A program made the position numbers and the translations under genes. Under the pieces are notes generated by a model that saw only the letters and a list, made by a program, of their open reading frames with translations, was not told where the DNA came from and made no database searches. This document shows, piece by piece, positions 1 through 12,909 of a stretch of DNA of 64,000 nt. Origin of the DNA: Perkinsus olseni. Its lineage: Eukaryota; Perkinsozoa; Perkinsida; Perkinsidae. Numbering within the stretch: position 1 is the stretch's first letter; each line of letters starts with the position of its first letter. The stretch is taken from positions 1 to 64,000 of the forward strand of contig JABANP010000230.1 of the NCBI GenBank assembly GCA_013115135.1, read 5' to 3'.

Positions 1-2588
1 ATCTAGGATTCTTCAGAGCTACAATGAGCATGCACGTAGGGCAACTAGCGTAATCTATCCACAATCTAACATGGCGTTGTTCTCAGTCAGAGGCCATTCT
101 GTCTCCGTCGATTGTAGACAAGCAGAGCCTGGATTCTCGCTGGTTGAGCCTGGATTCCGAAGACTTCGAGGCTAAGTCTCGAGTAGCCGCAGGCGGCGAC
201 CTCGCCAAGTACGAGCCAATTAGGCGCTTCAAGCCCCACGGTGTTTCTTATGTGGAAATCATTGGCTCACCTCAGGCAAGAGCTTCGGAGGCTGATTGTT
301 GCGGCCGGGGATCCCTCTAACCTCAATGAACTCCGCTCCAGCGGAATATTAGGAACAGCGAGGACCCTCATGTCCAGGGAATCGAGTACGGATGAGCTCA
401 AAAAGTATTCTCAATGCGGGACTGTCGATTAGTCGAGGTATCTTCGATGATCAGGCCTTGCGGGAACGCTCATAACTCTCCTAACTGATCTTCCAATATC
501 CAGTAATGTGGCGAACGTCAATACTGGTGCCGACGGCCGCGTGACGGGTAAGTGCAGGGCTGCGACTTCAAAGAGCGCCCGGAGTCTCCTGTCATACTCA
601 ATCATGTCTAACTTTCTCCTCTAGTCGTGATTCCTCGTCCGTCGCGAGTGCATGCTCATTAGGCCATGGATGAGTAGCTACGAATCTTAGCGTTCTCAGT
701 CCTTTGAGCGACTCCTCTGTATTGGACGTTATTCTATATTCTCTGACTCGCCGGTTAGTTCTTTTTCGGCGACCCCAGCATGACCTGCTACATTGCATTC
801 CATCTACTACTTTTGGGGCCTTGCTCAAGCGGTCAAGACTGACACCCTTCTTCTGGCTAAGGCACTCGATTCCGTGGTGACGCTGTTCGATGAAGAAGCA
901 CTGAACAAAAACGACAGACGCAATGAAGCGCACCGCAGCTCGCGGAGTGTATCGGCGAGTCAATCATGCACCACACTGTGATCTTGGTCCTGATAGTGGA
1001 GAAATCGTCACTCCGCTTCCAGCAATCGATTCGCCAATATTTGTAGGTTTTCGTTTTTTTCACGCTGGCGACCGATGTATATTCTCCGCAGTCCTGGCGG
1101 TATCAGCTCTGCTTCGACAACTTCACCACTCTTCAAGGAGCTTCAGACCCTGATCGCTAACTTTCAGGGCTCCGACGCTGCCCAGCGTCAAGCGTCCCAG
1201 TTAATATCCGCGACATCCGCTACCATGGCCAAGCACATCGCAGAAGCAGCCGTAGCCTCCCTTTTATCGGCTGTGCCCTCTTCAGTTCCACCACCTGTGA
1301 GTGGGAATGGTCGTCCACAGTCTACCGAGAATATTTCCTCGAATAATCCCTGACTTAGATATGGAACGGCCAGCCGCTACCTTGCATGCCGTTGCCAGAA
1401 GGTCATACCATACGAGAAAGCTCTTAGGTACTTTTCTGATCGTAGGACACCCATGTGCCGGAAGCGTAAAGAGGACACGTGCACGCTGAATCACCGAGGA
1501 CCACGCATATTAGCAGGTAAAATACCCCGTCACCTTCGCGGACTTCTCCATGGCTGACGTTACGAGCTCGATATTAGAGGGAGTCAGGGCATCATTTCCT
1601 GCTTTATTCGCCTCTCGCACGGGCAAAGCCGAGAGTACGGTATGCGAAATCCATGCAGCTTATCATCTGGATGCGCAGGCGATACGTACGAGAAGTGCTA
1701 CACTGCTTATATGTCAATGCAATGCGCCTCAATTTTCCCCATGTGCACAGTTCCTCAGGTAGTCCACATCCAACGAATCGTTGGCAACGACCTCTCATCT
1801 CCGTGAGTGATTGATGAACTTCCTGACTCAGGCTTCAGACATATCAGTTGTCGCCATCGGCAAGGTTCCACTATGCAGCACACTATGCCATAACGTCTTA
1901 GCCCAGTGCCCTGGATTCAAGTAAATGGCTTTTTCTCTTCTGCTTTCTGACTTCAGCTCCTCAGCCTGGACGATGTCTCCGGTCCTTGTGACTCCTCCTC
2001 TGTACCACCCGTCTGCGCTATGGCACATTTTTTTCTCGAGTGGACGATATGCCCCCGCAGTATTCTACCTTTGACGAACACGAGCCGTTCTCAGACAAGT
2101 GCCCCCGTTCGACCCGACTTTGGTTTTCGCGGGTGACCACTCACTATTAGAAGCTGTAAGGCGTGCCCAGTAGGAACCGCCTAGAATGGAAGCTTTTCAC
2201 TGCGAGCAATTGCTTCAGTGTTCGCATACATCATTCAACCTTCAAGCAGTTTGTTCCACCAGATCCTTGCACCAATGATCCGTCTGACTGCCCTGACGTC
2301 ACTTGTTGCGACTAGTCACACTCTGACTTTGAGTCGTGGAGATGCGATCGAAAATATCAGCTTCGCCTGGTTTTTCAGGATCCGAGCCAGGACTACCGGT
2401 AAGGTTGGGAGGAAAGGCAACCGGAAGTGGAGTGGAGTGCATTCGTTTCAGGATATCAATGTTAAGGTAGGACTGCTACTGATATACCGGTTACGCGCCT
2501 CTCCGCAGTTGCACTATCCTGCTGCCGCTGATTACGCCCTTGGCCGTAATCTACGGCTCGATAGACTGCAAAATGCAACAGCGAGTAG
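1..2588 (+). pseudogene. Array gene, copy 0: 3' part with many 1-nt indels
   Basis: This is the downstream part of the array gene whose 5' exons lie before the window. It ends at the TAG at 2586-2588. Compared with copies 2 and 3 it has many one-base insertions, nearly all in homopolymers (extra A near 400, extra T near 777 and 2035, extra A near 905 and 2573, extra G near 2655). These break the reading frame in most exons. A cluster of this kind, limited to the first ~3 kb, could be real decay or uncorrected long-read error near a contig edge. The product is not recognised. Confidence 0.7.
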
Positions 2589-3169
2589 TGGGGAAAAGAC
2601 ATAGCAGCACAATCTAGAGATAAAGATTTTTATTTCAAAGGAAGCCAAGCGTAGGGCTTGGTTCAGTCTCAACTTGAGACTTGAGACTCTTAAGTGGTGA
2701 TGATATATGAAGTGATTTGATAGCCGCATCAAGAGGGACACAGTCCTGGTGGTCGAAGCCGGATAGAAAAATACCTTGGCCGAGGGTAGCCTTGCCTCGA
2801 AGACATCCCGAAGGGTGTATTTGTCATATTGAATCATGCTGTAGTCGATAGGAACACTGGAACGAGGAAGGAGATGACAAGCACTGTCACGCCCCGTATT
2901 ACTATTCTGGTCCGTGCCCCAAAACCATGGATTTCGCGGGCCTGGGCCCTCTCGAAAAAGATCATCTTGCTCGTCAATGTGGTTCCCAGTATGCTTCTAT
3001 CAAAGTGTGGCACACCACTACATCATGTGTAGTCAGAAATCCGACTTGCACACCTGGCGTGCAAGTCGGTGTTATTACTCAGTCTGTTCCATTACTTCTT
3101 TCTTCGTTGGCCGCGGAGCGAATCTCTCGATGACGTGCATGCAGACTCTGTGATACGGCTTCTTTCCAG

Positions 3170-3480
3170 CGTCTTTTTGCTTGTTAGGTTCAACATGCCC
3201 GTCGAAAGGCTCAGTGATTCGGGAAAGCTCTTAGCATCGGGTTGTTTCTTCGCGCAAACTAGCGGTTTCACTCACAGAGAAGAAGGGATCCAGGTGAGTT
3301 TGCCGCATCCGATCGTCGTAGTGTAGTTTCAAGTAGATCGGGACGCCCTCATTTGCCTGAGATCGGGTTAGGTATGGCATAGGGCACATATACAGCTCGT
3401 CTGTAGTCCTTCGTCCTCTTATACCCTTTCCAGGCCAGTATCTTATACGGGTCGTATAAGATATTGACCTGCGACATTGA
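3170..3480 (+). repeat. Decayed duplicate of the array gene's 5' end
   Basis: The stretch from about 3170 resembles the gene start 657 bp further on: ATG 3195 matches ATG 3852, both followed by ~30 similar codons (KLLASGCFF against KLLALGFFF) and a GTGAGT donor. Similarity continues into the following intron and the TCGTCTNTA...CCAGGTCAA segment. The same pair recurs in the next two units (ATG at 7767 and 12263). It is a partial 5' duplication, including probable promoter sequence. It lacks the downstream exons. Confidence 0.7.
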
Positions 3481-3498
3481 CGGTCGTATAATACGACC
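3431..3498. repeat. Paired hairpins between array genes (unit 1)
   Basis: Two inverted repeats follow each other. 3431-3471 is a near-perfect hairpin (AGTATCTTATAC/GTATAAGATATTG around GGGTC), and 3482-3498 is a perfect palindrome, GGTCGTATAATACGACC. Both lie between the stop of one gene copy and the ATG of the next. Confidence 0.8.
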
Positions 3499-3851
3499 CT
3501 GAGATGAACCTTCACTGACGATCGAGTCTCTTGGATAGCAGGCGTTCGACAGATTCTGCTCTAAGTTCCCCTTGCAGAGATCAATGCTATAGTAAGGCCA
3601 CTAAGCAACAAACCAGACCTCAAGTATCTCAGCTCGATGCTAATAGGATGCAAAATCGCTCCATATGAGGCATATTCTCACTCCAAATAGGCGGCACAAT
3701 GACGGACCCTTGACTTCCGTTACGTGTTATTACTAAACCTACTGCGTCACATCTTACTTCTTGGCCTCGGATCGATTATTCGGGTGACCCACTTCCATGT
3801 GAATTGTGTGATTAGGCATTTTTTAGTACCCTTTTGTTTGTCACGCCTAAT

Positions 3852-6800
3852 ATGCCCATCGCAAGGCACATTGATTTACGAAAGCTCTTAGCATTAGGTT
3901 TTTTCTTCGTGGAAGCCGGCGGTGTACGTCTCGGAGAACCAGGGAACCAGGTGAGTTCATTCGATTTTCGTAGTGCAGGATTCGGTAGATCGGGACGCTG
4001 CATTGTCTCAGATCGCAGAAGGTATAGGCTACACGCTATACCGTATAGCGTAGAGCGTAAATGCAGCTCGTCTATAATGCCTTGTCGTCTTAGACCCTTC
4101 TCAGGTCAACATATTATACCACGTGAGCACACCGCCGTAACTCGGGGACGGTGCCTGTTTTGAGATCCCCGTCCTTGCTCAGATGCCCTCCAGTGAGCGT
4201 GCCCCAAGCGGATCACATACCACTTCCCACATGCTCTCGGCGGTCCCGATAGGGCAGGCTCTTAGAGATGTAATCGATCGTCAAGGCATTTCGGCTAGTC
4301 CGCTTTGTGCGATGTATGCAGCGGTGCCGAGAAATCTCACGGACGCACGGACTCGATTGTTCGCGGGTTGCTCTCGCGGGGTTGTCGCCTGTCACTGAGG
4401 TCGAGAACAATTTCGATGATATAAATATCGGGATCGAGGATAACGGAAAAACCAAAGGTCAAGTTTCTGTCTTTCAACCGTATGCTTAGCGGACAGTCCT
4501 ATTTTTTCAGCGGTGGATGATTTGCTCTCCCTGGCAAAAGCATATGAGGAATCTAGGATTCTTCAGAGCTACAATGAGCATGCACGTAGGCAACTAGCGT
4601 AATCTATCCACCTAGCATGGCGTTGTTCTCAGTCGAGGCCATTCGGTCTCCGTCGATTGTAGACAAGCAGAGCCTGGATTCTCGCTGGTTGAGCCTGGAT
4701 TCCGAAGACTTCGAGGCTAAGTCTCGAGTAGCCGCGGGCGGCGACCTCGCCAAGTACGAGCCAATTAGGCGCTTCAAGCCCCACGGTGTTTCTTATGTGG
4801 AAATCATTGGCTAACCTCAGGCAAGAGCTCCGGATGCTGATTGTTGCGGCCGGGGATCCCTCTAACCTCAATGAACTCCGCTCCAGCGGAATATTAGGAA
4901 CAGCGAGGACCCTCATGTCCAGGGAATCGAGTACGGATGAGCTCAAAAGTATTCTCAATGCGGGACTGTCGATTAGTCGAGGTATCTTCGATGATCAGGC
5001 CTTGCGGGAACGCTCATAACTCTCCTAACTGATCTTCCAATATCCAGTAATGTGGCGAACGTCAATACTGGTGCCGACGGCCGCGTGACGGGTAAGTGCA
5101 GGGCTGCGACTTCAAAGAGCGCCCGGAGTCTCCTGTCATACTCAATCGTGTCTAACTTTCTCCTCTAGTCGTGATTCCTCGTCCGTCGCGAGTGCATGCT
5201 CATTAGGCCATGGATGAGCAGCTACGAATCTTAGCGACGCTAAGTTAGCGTTCTCAGTCCTTTGAGCGACTCCTCTGTATTGGACGTTATTCTATATTCT
5301 CTGACTCGCCGGTTAGTTCTTTTCGACGACCCCAGCATGACCTGCTACATTGCATTCCATCTACTACTTTGGGGCCTTGCTCAAGCGGTCAAGACTGACG
5401 CCCTTCTTCTGGCTAAGGCACTCGATGCTCGATGAAGAAGCACTGAACAAAACGACAGACGCAATGAAGCGCACCGCAGCTCGCGGAGTGTATCGGCGAG
5501 TCAATCATGCACCACACTGTGATCTTGGCCCTGATAGTGGAGAAATCGTCACTCCGCTTCAGCAATCGATTCGCCAATATTTGTAGGTTTTCGTTTTCCA
5601 CGCTGGCGACCGATGTATATTCTCCGCAGTCCTGGCGGTATCAGCTCTGCTTCGACAACTTCACCACTCTTCAAGGAGCTTCAGACCCTGATCGCTAACT
5701 TTCAGGGCTCCGACGCTGCCCAGCGTCAAGCGTCCCAGTTAATATCCGCGACATCCGCTACCATGGCCAAGCACATCGTAGAAGCAGCCGTAGCCTCCCT
5801 TTTATCGGCTGTGCCCTCTTCAGTTCCACCACCTGTGAGTGGGAATGGTCGTCCACAGTCTACCGAGAATATTTCCTCGAATAATCCCTGACTTAGATAT
5901 GGAACGGCCAGCCGCTGCCTTGCATGCCGTTGCCAGAAGGTCATACCATACGAGAAAGCTCTTTGGTACTTTTCTGATCGTAGGACACCCATGTGCCGGA
6001 AGCGTAAAGAGGACACGAGCACGCTGAATCACCGAGGACCACGCATATTAGCAGGTAAAATACCCCGTCACCTTCGCGGACTTCTCCATGGCTGACGTTA
6101 CGAGCTCGATATTAGAGGGAGTCAGGGCATCATTTCCTGCTTTATTCGCCTCTCGCACGGGCAAAGCCGAGAATATGGTATGCGAAGTCCATGCAGCTTA
6201 TCATCAGGATGCGCAGGCGATACGTACGAGAAGTGCTACACTGCTTATATGTCAATGCAATGCGCCTCAATTTTCCCCATGTGCACAGTTCCTCAGGGAG
6301 TCCACATCCAACGAATCGTTGGCAACGACCTCTCATCTCCGTGAGTGATTGATGAACTTCCTGACTCAGGCTTCAGACATATCAGTTGTCGCCATCGGCA
6401 AGGTTCCACTATGCAGCACACTATGCCATAACGTCTTAGCCCAGTGCCCTGGATTCAAGTAAATGGCTTTTCTCTTCTGCTTTCTGACTTCAGCTCCTCA
6501 GCCTGGACGATGTTTCCGGTCCTTGTGACTCCTCCTCTGTACCACCCGTCTGCGCTATGGCACATTTTTCTCGAGTGGACGATATGCCCCCGCAGTATTC
6601 TACCTTTGACGAACACGAGCCGTTCTCAGACAAGTGCCCCCCGTTCGACCCGACTTTGGTTTTCGCGGGTGACCACTCACTATTAGAAGCTGTAAGGCGT
6701 GCCCAGTAGGAACCGCCTAGAATGGAAGCTTTTCACTGCGAGCAATTGCTTCAGTGTTCGCATACATCATTCAATCTTCAAGCAGTTTGTTCCACCAGAT

Positions 6801-7121
6801 CCTTGCACCAATGATCCGTCTGACTGCCCTGACGTCACTTGTTGCGACTAGTCACACTCTGACTTTGAGTCGTGGAGATGCGATCAAAATATCAGCTTCG
6901 CCTGGTTTTTCAGGATCCGAGCCAGGACTACCGGTAAGGTTGGGAGGAAAGGCAACCGGAAGTGGGTGGAGTGCATTCGTTTCAGGATATCAATGTTAAG
7001 GTAGGACTGCTACTGATATACCGGTTACGCGCCTCTCCGCAGTTGCACTATCCTGCTGCCGCTGATTACGCCCTCGGCCGTAATCTACGGCTTGATAGAC
7101 TGCAAATGCAACAGCGAGTAG
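3852..7121 (+). pseudogene. Array gene, copy 1: damaged
   Basis: Full-length copy of the array gene by comparison with copies 2 and 3; see copy 3 (12910) for the exon model. Two changes probably inactivate it. A 21-bp insertion plus a C-to-G change in the second exon creates an in-frame TAG at 4051-4053. A net 14-bp deletion at about 5425, inside the longest exon, shifts the frame. Both depend on the exon model being right. The rest of the exons, splice sites and stop are preserved. Confidence 0.65.
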
Positions 7122-8000
7122 TGGGGAAAAACATAGCAGCACAATCTAGAGACATAATGATTTTATTTCAAGGAAGCCAAGCGTGGGCTTAGTTCACGTG
7201 GCGGAGCGTACTATCGACACTCTCCGAAGAGCGACCCTAGTCTCAACTTGAGACTTGAGACTCTTAAGTGGTAATGATATATGAAGTGATTTGATAGCCG
7301 CATCAAGAGGACACAGTCCTGGTAGTCGAAGCCGGATAGAAAATACCTTGGCCGAGGGTAGCCTTGCCTCGAAGACATCCCGAAGGGTGTATTTGTCATA
7401 TTGAATTATGCTGTAGTCGATAGGAACACTGGAACGAGGAAGGAGATGACAAGCACTGTCACGCCCCGTATTACTATTCTGGTCCGTGCCCCGAAACCAT
7501 GGATTTCGCGGGCCTGGGCCCTCTCGAAAAAGATCATCTTGCTCGTCAATGTGGTTCCCAGTATGCTTCTATCAAAGTGTGGCACACCACTACATCATGT
7601 GTAGTCAAAATCCGACTTGCACACCTGGCGTGCAAGTCGGTGTTATTACTCAGTCTGTTCCATTACTTCTTTCTTCGTTGGCCGCGGAGCGAATCTCTCG
7701 ATGACGTGCATGCAGACTCTGTGATACGGCTTCTTTCCAGCGTCTTTTTGCTTGTTAGGTTCAACATGCCCGTCGAAAGGCTCAGTGATTCGGGAAAGCT
7801 CTTAGCATCGGGTTGTTTCTTCGCGCAAGCTAGCGGTTTCACTCACAGAGAAGAAGGGATCCAGGTGAGTTTGCCGCATCCGATCGTCGTAGTGTAGTTT
7901 CAAGTAGATCGGGACGCCTCATTTGTCTAAGATCGGGAAAGGTATGGCATAGGGCGCATATACAGCTCGTCTCTAGTCCTTCGTCCTCTTATACCCTTTC

Positions 8001-8068
8001 CAGGTCAATATCTTATACGGGTCGTATAAGATACTGACCTGCGACATTGACGGTCGTATAATACGACC
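8001..8068. repeat. Paired hairpins between array genes (unit 2)
   Basis: Same structure as at 3431-3498. The first hairpin (8001-8041) pairs better here, CAGGTCAATATCTTATAC with GTATAAGATACTGACCTG. The second palindrome at 8052-8068 is unchanged. Confidence 0.8.
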
Positions 8069-8413
8069 CTAAGATGAACCTTCACTGACGATCGAGTCTG
8101 TTGGATAGCAGGTGTTCTGCTCTAAGTTCGACTTGCAGTGATCAATGCTATAGTAAGGCCACTAAGCAACCAAACCAGACCTCAAGTATCTCAGCTCGAT
8201 GCTAATAGGATGCAAAATTGCTCCATATGAGGCATATTCTCACTCCAAATAGGCGGCACAATGACGGACCCTTGACTTCCGTTACGTGTTATTGCTAAAC
8301 CTGCTGCGTCACATCTTACTTCTTGGCCTCGGATCGATTATTCGGGTGACCCACTTCCATGTGAATTGTGTGATTAGGCATTTTTTAGTACCCTTTTGTT
8401 TGTCACGCCTAAT

Positions 8414-11400
8414 ATGCCCATCGCAAGGCACATTGATTTACGAAAGCTCTTAGCCTTAGGCTTTTTCTTCGTGGAAGCCGGCGGTGTACGTCTCGGAGAA
8501 CCAGGGAACCAGGTGAGTTCATTCGATTTTCGTAGTGCAGGATTCGGTAGATCGGGAAGCTACATTGTCTCAGATCGCAGAAGGTATAGCGTACAGCGTA
8601 AATGCAGCTCGTCTATAATGCCTTGTCGTCTTAGACCCTTCTCAGGTCAACATATTATACGACGTGAGCACACCGCCGTAACTCGGGGACGGTGCCTGTT
8701 TCGACATTCCCGTCCTTGCTCAGATGCCCTCCAGTGAGCGTGCCCCAAGCGGATCACATACCACTTCCCACATGCTCTCGGCGGTCCCGATAGAGCACGT
8801 TCTTAGAGATGTAATCGATCGTCAAGGCATTTCGGCTAGTCCGCTTTGTGCGATGTATGCAGCGGTGCCGAGAAATCTCACGGACGCACGGACTCGATTG
8901 TTCGCGGGTTGCTCTCGCGGGGTTGTCGCCTGTCACTGAGGTCGAGAACAATTTCGATGATATAAATATCGGGATCGAGGATAACGGAAAAACCAAAGGT
9001 CAAGTTTCTGTCTTTCAACCGTATGCTTAGCGAACAGTCCTATTTTTTCAGCGGTGGATGATTTGCTCTCCCCGGCAAAAGCATACGAGGAATCTAGGAT
9101 TCTTCAGAGCTACAATGAGCATGCACGTAGGGGACTAGCGTAATCTATCCACCTAACATGGGGTTGTTCTCAGTCGAGGCCATTCTGTCTCCGTCGATTG
9201 TAGACAAGCAGGGCCTGGATTCTCGCTGGTTGAGCCTGGATTCCGAAGACTTCGAGGCTAAGTCTCGAGTAGCCGCAGGCGGCGACCTCGCCAAGTACGA
9301 GCCAATTAGGCGCTTCAAGCCCCACGGTGTTTCTTATGTGGAAATCATTGGCTCACCTCAGGCAAGAGCTTCGGAGGCTGATTGTTGCGGCCGGGGATCC
9401 CTCTAACCTCAATGAACTCCGCTCCAGCGGAATATTAGGAACAGCGAGGACCCTCATGTCCAGGGAATCGAGTACGGATGAGCTCAAAAGTATTCTCAAT
9501 GCGGGACTGTCGATTAGTCGAGGTATCTTCGATGATCAGGCCTTGCGGGAACGCTCATAACTCTCCTAACTGATCTTCCAATATCCAGTAATGTGGCGAA
9601 CGTCAATACTGGTGCCGACGGCCGCGTGACGGGTAAGTGCAGGGCTGCGACTTCAAAGAGCGCCCGGAGTCTCCTGTCATACTCAATCATGTCTAACTTT
9701 CTCCTCTAGTCGTGATTCCTCGTCCGTCGCGAGTGCATGCTCATTAGGCCATGGATGAGTAGCTACGAATCTTAGCGTTCTCAGTCCTTTGAGCGACTCC
9801 TCTGTATTGGACGTTATTCTATATTCTCTGACTCGCCGGTTAGTTCTTTTCGGCGACCCCAGCATGACCTGTTACATTGCATTCCATCTACTACTTTGGG
9901 GCCTTGCTCAAGCGGTCAAGACTGACACCCTTCTTCTGGCTAAGGCACTCGATTCCGTGGTGACGCTGTTCGATGAAGAAGCACTGAACAAAACGACAGA
10001 CGCAATGAAGCGCACCGCAGCTCGCGGAGTGTATCGGCGAGTCAATCATGCACCACACTGTGATCTTGGTCCTGATAGTGGAGAAATCGTCACTCCGCTT
10101 CAGCAATCGATTCGCCAATATTTGTAGGTTTTCGTTTTTCACGCTGGCGACCGATGTATATTCTCCGCAGTCCTGGCGGTATCAGCTCTGCTTCGACAAC
10201 TTCACCACTCTTCAAGGAGCTTCAGACCCTGATCGCTAACTTTCAGGGCTCCGACGCTGCCCAGCGTCAAGCGTCCCAGTTAATATCCGCGACATCCGCT
10301 ACCATGGCCAAGCACATCGCAGAAGCAGCCGTAGCCTCCCTTTTATCGGCGGTGCCCTCTTCAGTTCCACCACCTGTGAGTGGGAATGGTCGTGCACAGT
10401 CTACCGAGAATATTTCCTCGAATAATCCCTGACTTAGATATGGAACGGCCAGCCGCTACCTTGCATGCCGTTGCCAGAAGGTCATACCATACGAGAAAGC
10501 TCTTAGGTACTTTTCTGATCGTAGGACACCCATGTGCCGGAAGCGTAGAGAGGACGCGTGCACGCTGAATCACCGAGGACCACGCATATTAGCAGGTAAA
10601 ATACCCCGTCACCTTCGCGGACTTCTCCATGGCTGACGTTACGAGCTCGATATTAGAGGGAGTCAGGGCATCATTTCCTGCTTTATTCGCCTCTCGCACG
10701 GGCAAAGCCGAGAGTACGGTATGCGAAATCCATGCAGCTTATCATCTGGATGCGCAGGCGATACGTACGAGAAGTGCTACACTGCTTATATGTCAATGCA
10801 ATGCGCCTCAATTTTCCCCATGTGCACAGTTCCTCAGGTAGTCCACATCCAACGAATCGTTGGCAACGACCTCTCATCTCCGTGAGTGATTGATGAACTT
10901 CCTGACTCAGGCTTCAGACATATCAGTTGTCGCCATCGGCAAGGTTCCACTATGCAGCACACTATGCCATAACGTCTTAGCCCAGTGCCCTGGATTCAAG
11001 TAAATGGCTTTTCTCTTCTGCTTTCTGACTTCAGCTCCTCAGCCTGGACGATGTCTCCGGTCCTTGTGACTCCTCCTCTGTACCACCCGTCTGCGCTATG
11101 GCACATTTTTCTCGAGTGGACGATATGCCCCCGCAGTATTCTACCTTTGACGAACACGAGCCGTTCTCAGACAAGTGCCCCCCGTTCGACCCGACTTTGG
11201 TTTTCGCGGGTGACCACTCACTATTAGAAGCTGTAAGGCGTGCCCAGTAGGAACCGCCTAGAATGGAAGCTTTTCACTGCGAGCAATTGCTTCAGTGTTC
11301 GCATACATCATTCAACCTTCAAGCAGTTTGTTCCACCAGATCCTTGCACCAATGATCCGTCTGACTGCCCTGACGTCACTTGTTGCGACTAGTCACACTC

Positions 11401-11662
11401 TGACTTTGAGTCGTGGAGATGCGATCGAAATATCAGCTTCGCCTGGTTTTTCAGGATCCGAGCCAGGACTACCGGTAAGGTTGGGAGGAAAGGCAACCGG
11501 AAGTGGATGGAGTGCATTCGTTTCAGGATATCAATGTTAAGGTAGGACTGCTACTGATATACCGGTTACGCGCCTCTCCGCAGTTGCACTATCCTGCTGC
11601 CGCTGATTACGCCCTTGGCCGTAATCTACGGCTCGATAGACTGCAAATGCAACAGCGAGTAG
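8414..11662 (+). CDS. Array gene, copy 2: multi-exon, function unknown
   Basis: Exon order and splice sites are the same as in copy 3, and no frame-breaking change was seen in the exons compared. It starts at ATG 8414 (MPIARHIDLRKLLALGFFF...), a hydrophobic N-terminus that could be a signal peptide, and ends with TAG at 11660-11662. The ATG sits 4562 bp after that of copy 1. The protein is estimated at 700-750 residues and matches no family I recognise. Conservation of phase and splice sites between copies with many silent differences supports a functional protein gene. Confidence 0.7.
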
Positions 11663-12496
11663 TGGGGAAAGACATAGCAGCACAATCTAGAGATAAAGAT
11701 TTTATTTCAAGGAAGCCAAGCGTAGGCTTGGTTCAGTCTCAACTTGAGACTCGAGACTCTTAAGTGGTGATGATATATGAAGTGATTTGATAGCCGCATC
11801 AAGAGGACACAGTCCTGGTGGTCGAAGCCGGATAGAAAATACCTTGGCCGAGGGTGGCCTTGCCTCGAAGACATCCCGAAGGGTGTATTTGTCATATTGA
11901 ATCATGCTGTAGTCGATAGGAACACTGGAACGAGGAAGGAGATAACAAGCACTGTCACGCCCCGTATTACTATTCTGGTCCGTGCCCCAAAACCATGGAT
12001 TTCGCAGACCTGGGCCCTCTCGAAAAAGATCATCTTGCTCGTCAATGTGGTTCCCAGTATGCTTCTATCAAAGTGTGGCACACCACTACATCATGTGTAG
12101 TCAAAATCCGACTTGCACACCTGGCGTGCAAGTCGGTGTTATTACTCAGTCTGTTCCATTACTTCTTTCTTCGTAGGCCGCGGGGCGAATCTCTCGATGA
12201 CGTGCATGCAGACTCTGTGATACGGCTTCTTTCCAGCGTCTTTTTGCTTGTTAGGTTCAACATGCCCGTCGAAAGGCTCAGTGATTCGGGAAAGCTCTTA
12301 GCATCGGGTTGATTCTTCGCGCAAACTAGCGGTTTCACTCACAGAGAAGAAGGGATCCAGGTGAGTTTGCCGCATCCGATCGTCGTAGTGTAGTTTCAAG
12401 TAGATCGGGACGCCTCATTTGTCTAAGATCGGGAAAGGTATGGCATAGGGCGCATATACAGGTCGTCTCTAGTCCTTCGTCCTCTTATACCCTTTC

Positions 12497-12564
12497 CAGG
12501 TCAATATCTTATACGGGTCGTATAAGATACTGACCTGCGACATTGACGGTCGTATAATACGACC
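12497..12564. repeat. Paired hairpins between array genes (unit 3)
   Basis: Same structure as in units 1 and 2: first hairpin 12497-12537, second palindrome 12548-12564, both identical to unit 2. Unit 4 ends before this point. Confidence 0.8.
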
Positions 12565-12909
12565 CTAAGATGAACCTTCACTGACGATCGAGTCTGTTGG
12601 ATAGCAGGTGTTCTGCTCTAAGTTCGACTTGCAGTGATCAATGCTATAGTAAGGCCGCTAAGCAACCAAACCAGACCTCAAGTATCTCAGCTCGATGCTA
12701 ATAGGATGCAAAATTGCTCCATATGAGGAATATTCTCACTCCAAATGGGCGGCACAATGACGGACCCTTGACTTCCGTTACGTGTTATTGCTAAACCTGC
12801 TGCGTCACATCTTACTTCTTGGCCTCGGATCGCTTACTCGGGTGACTCACTTCCATGTGAATTGTGTGATTAGGCATTTTTGAGTACCCTTTTGTTTGTC
12901 ACGTCTGAT

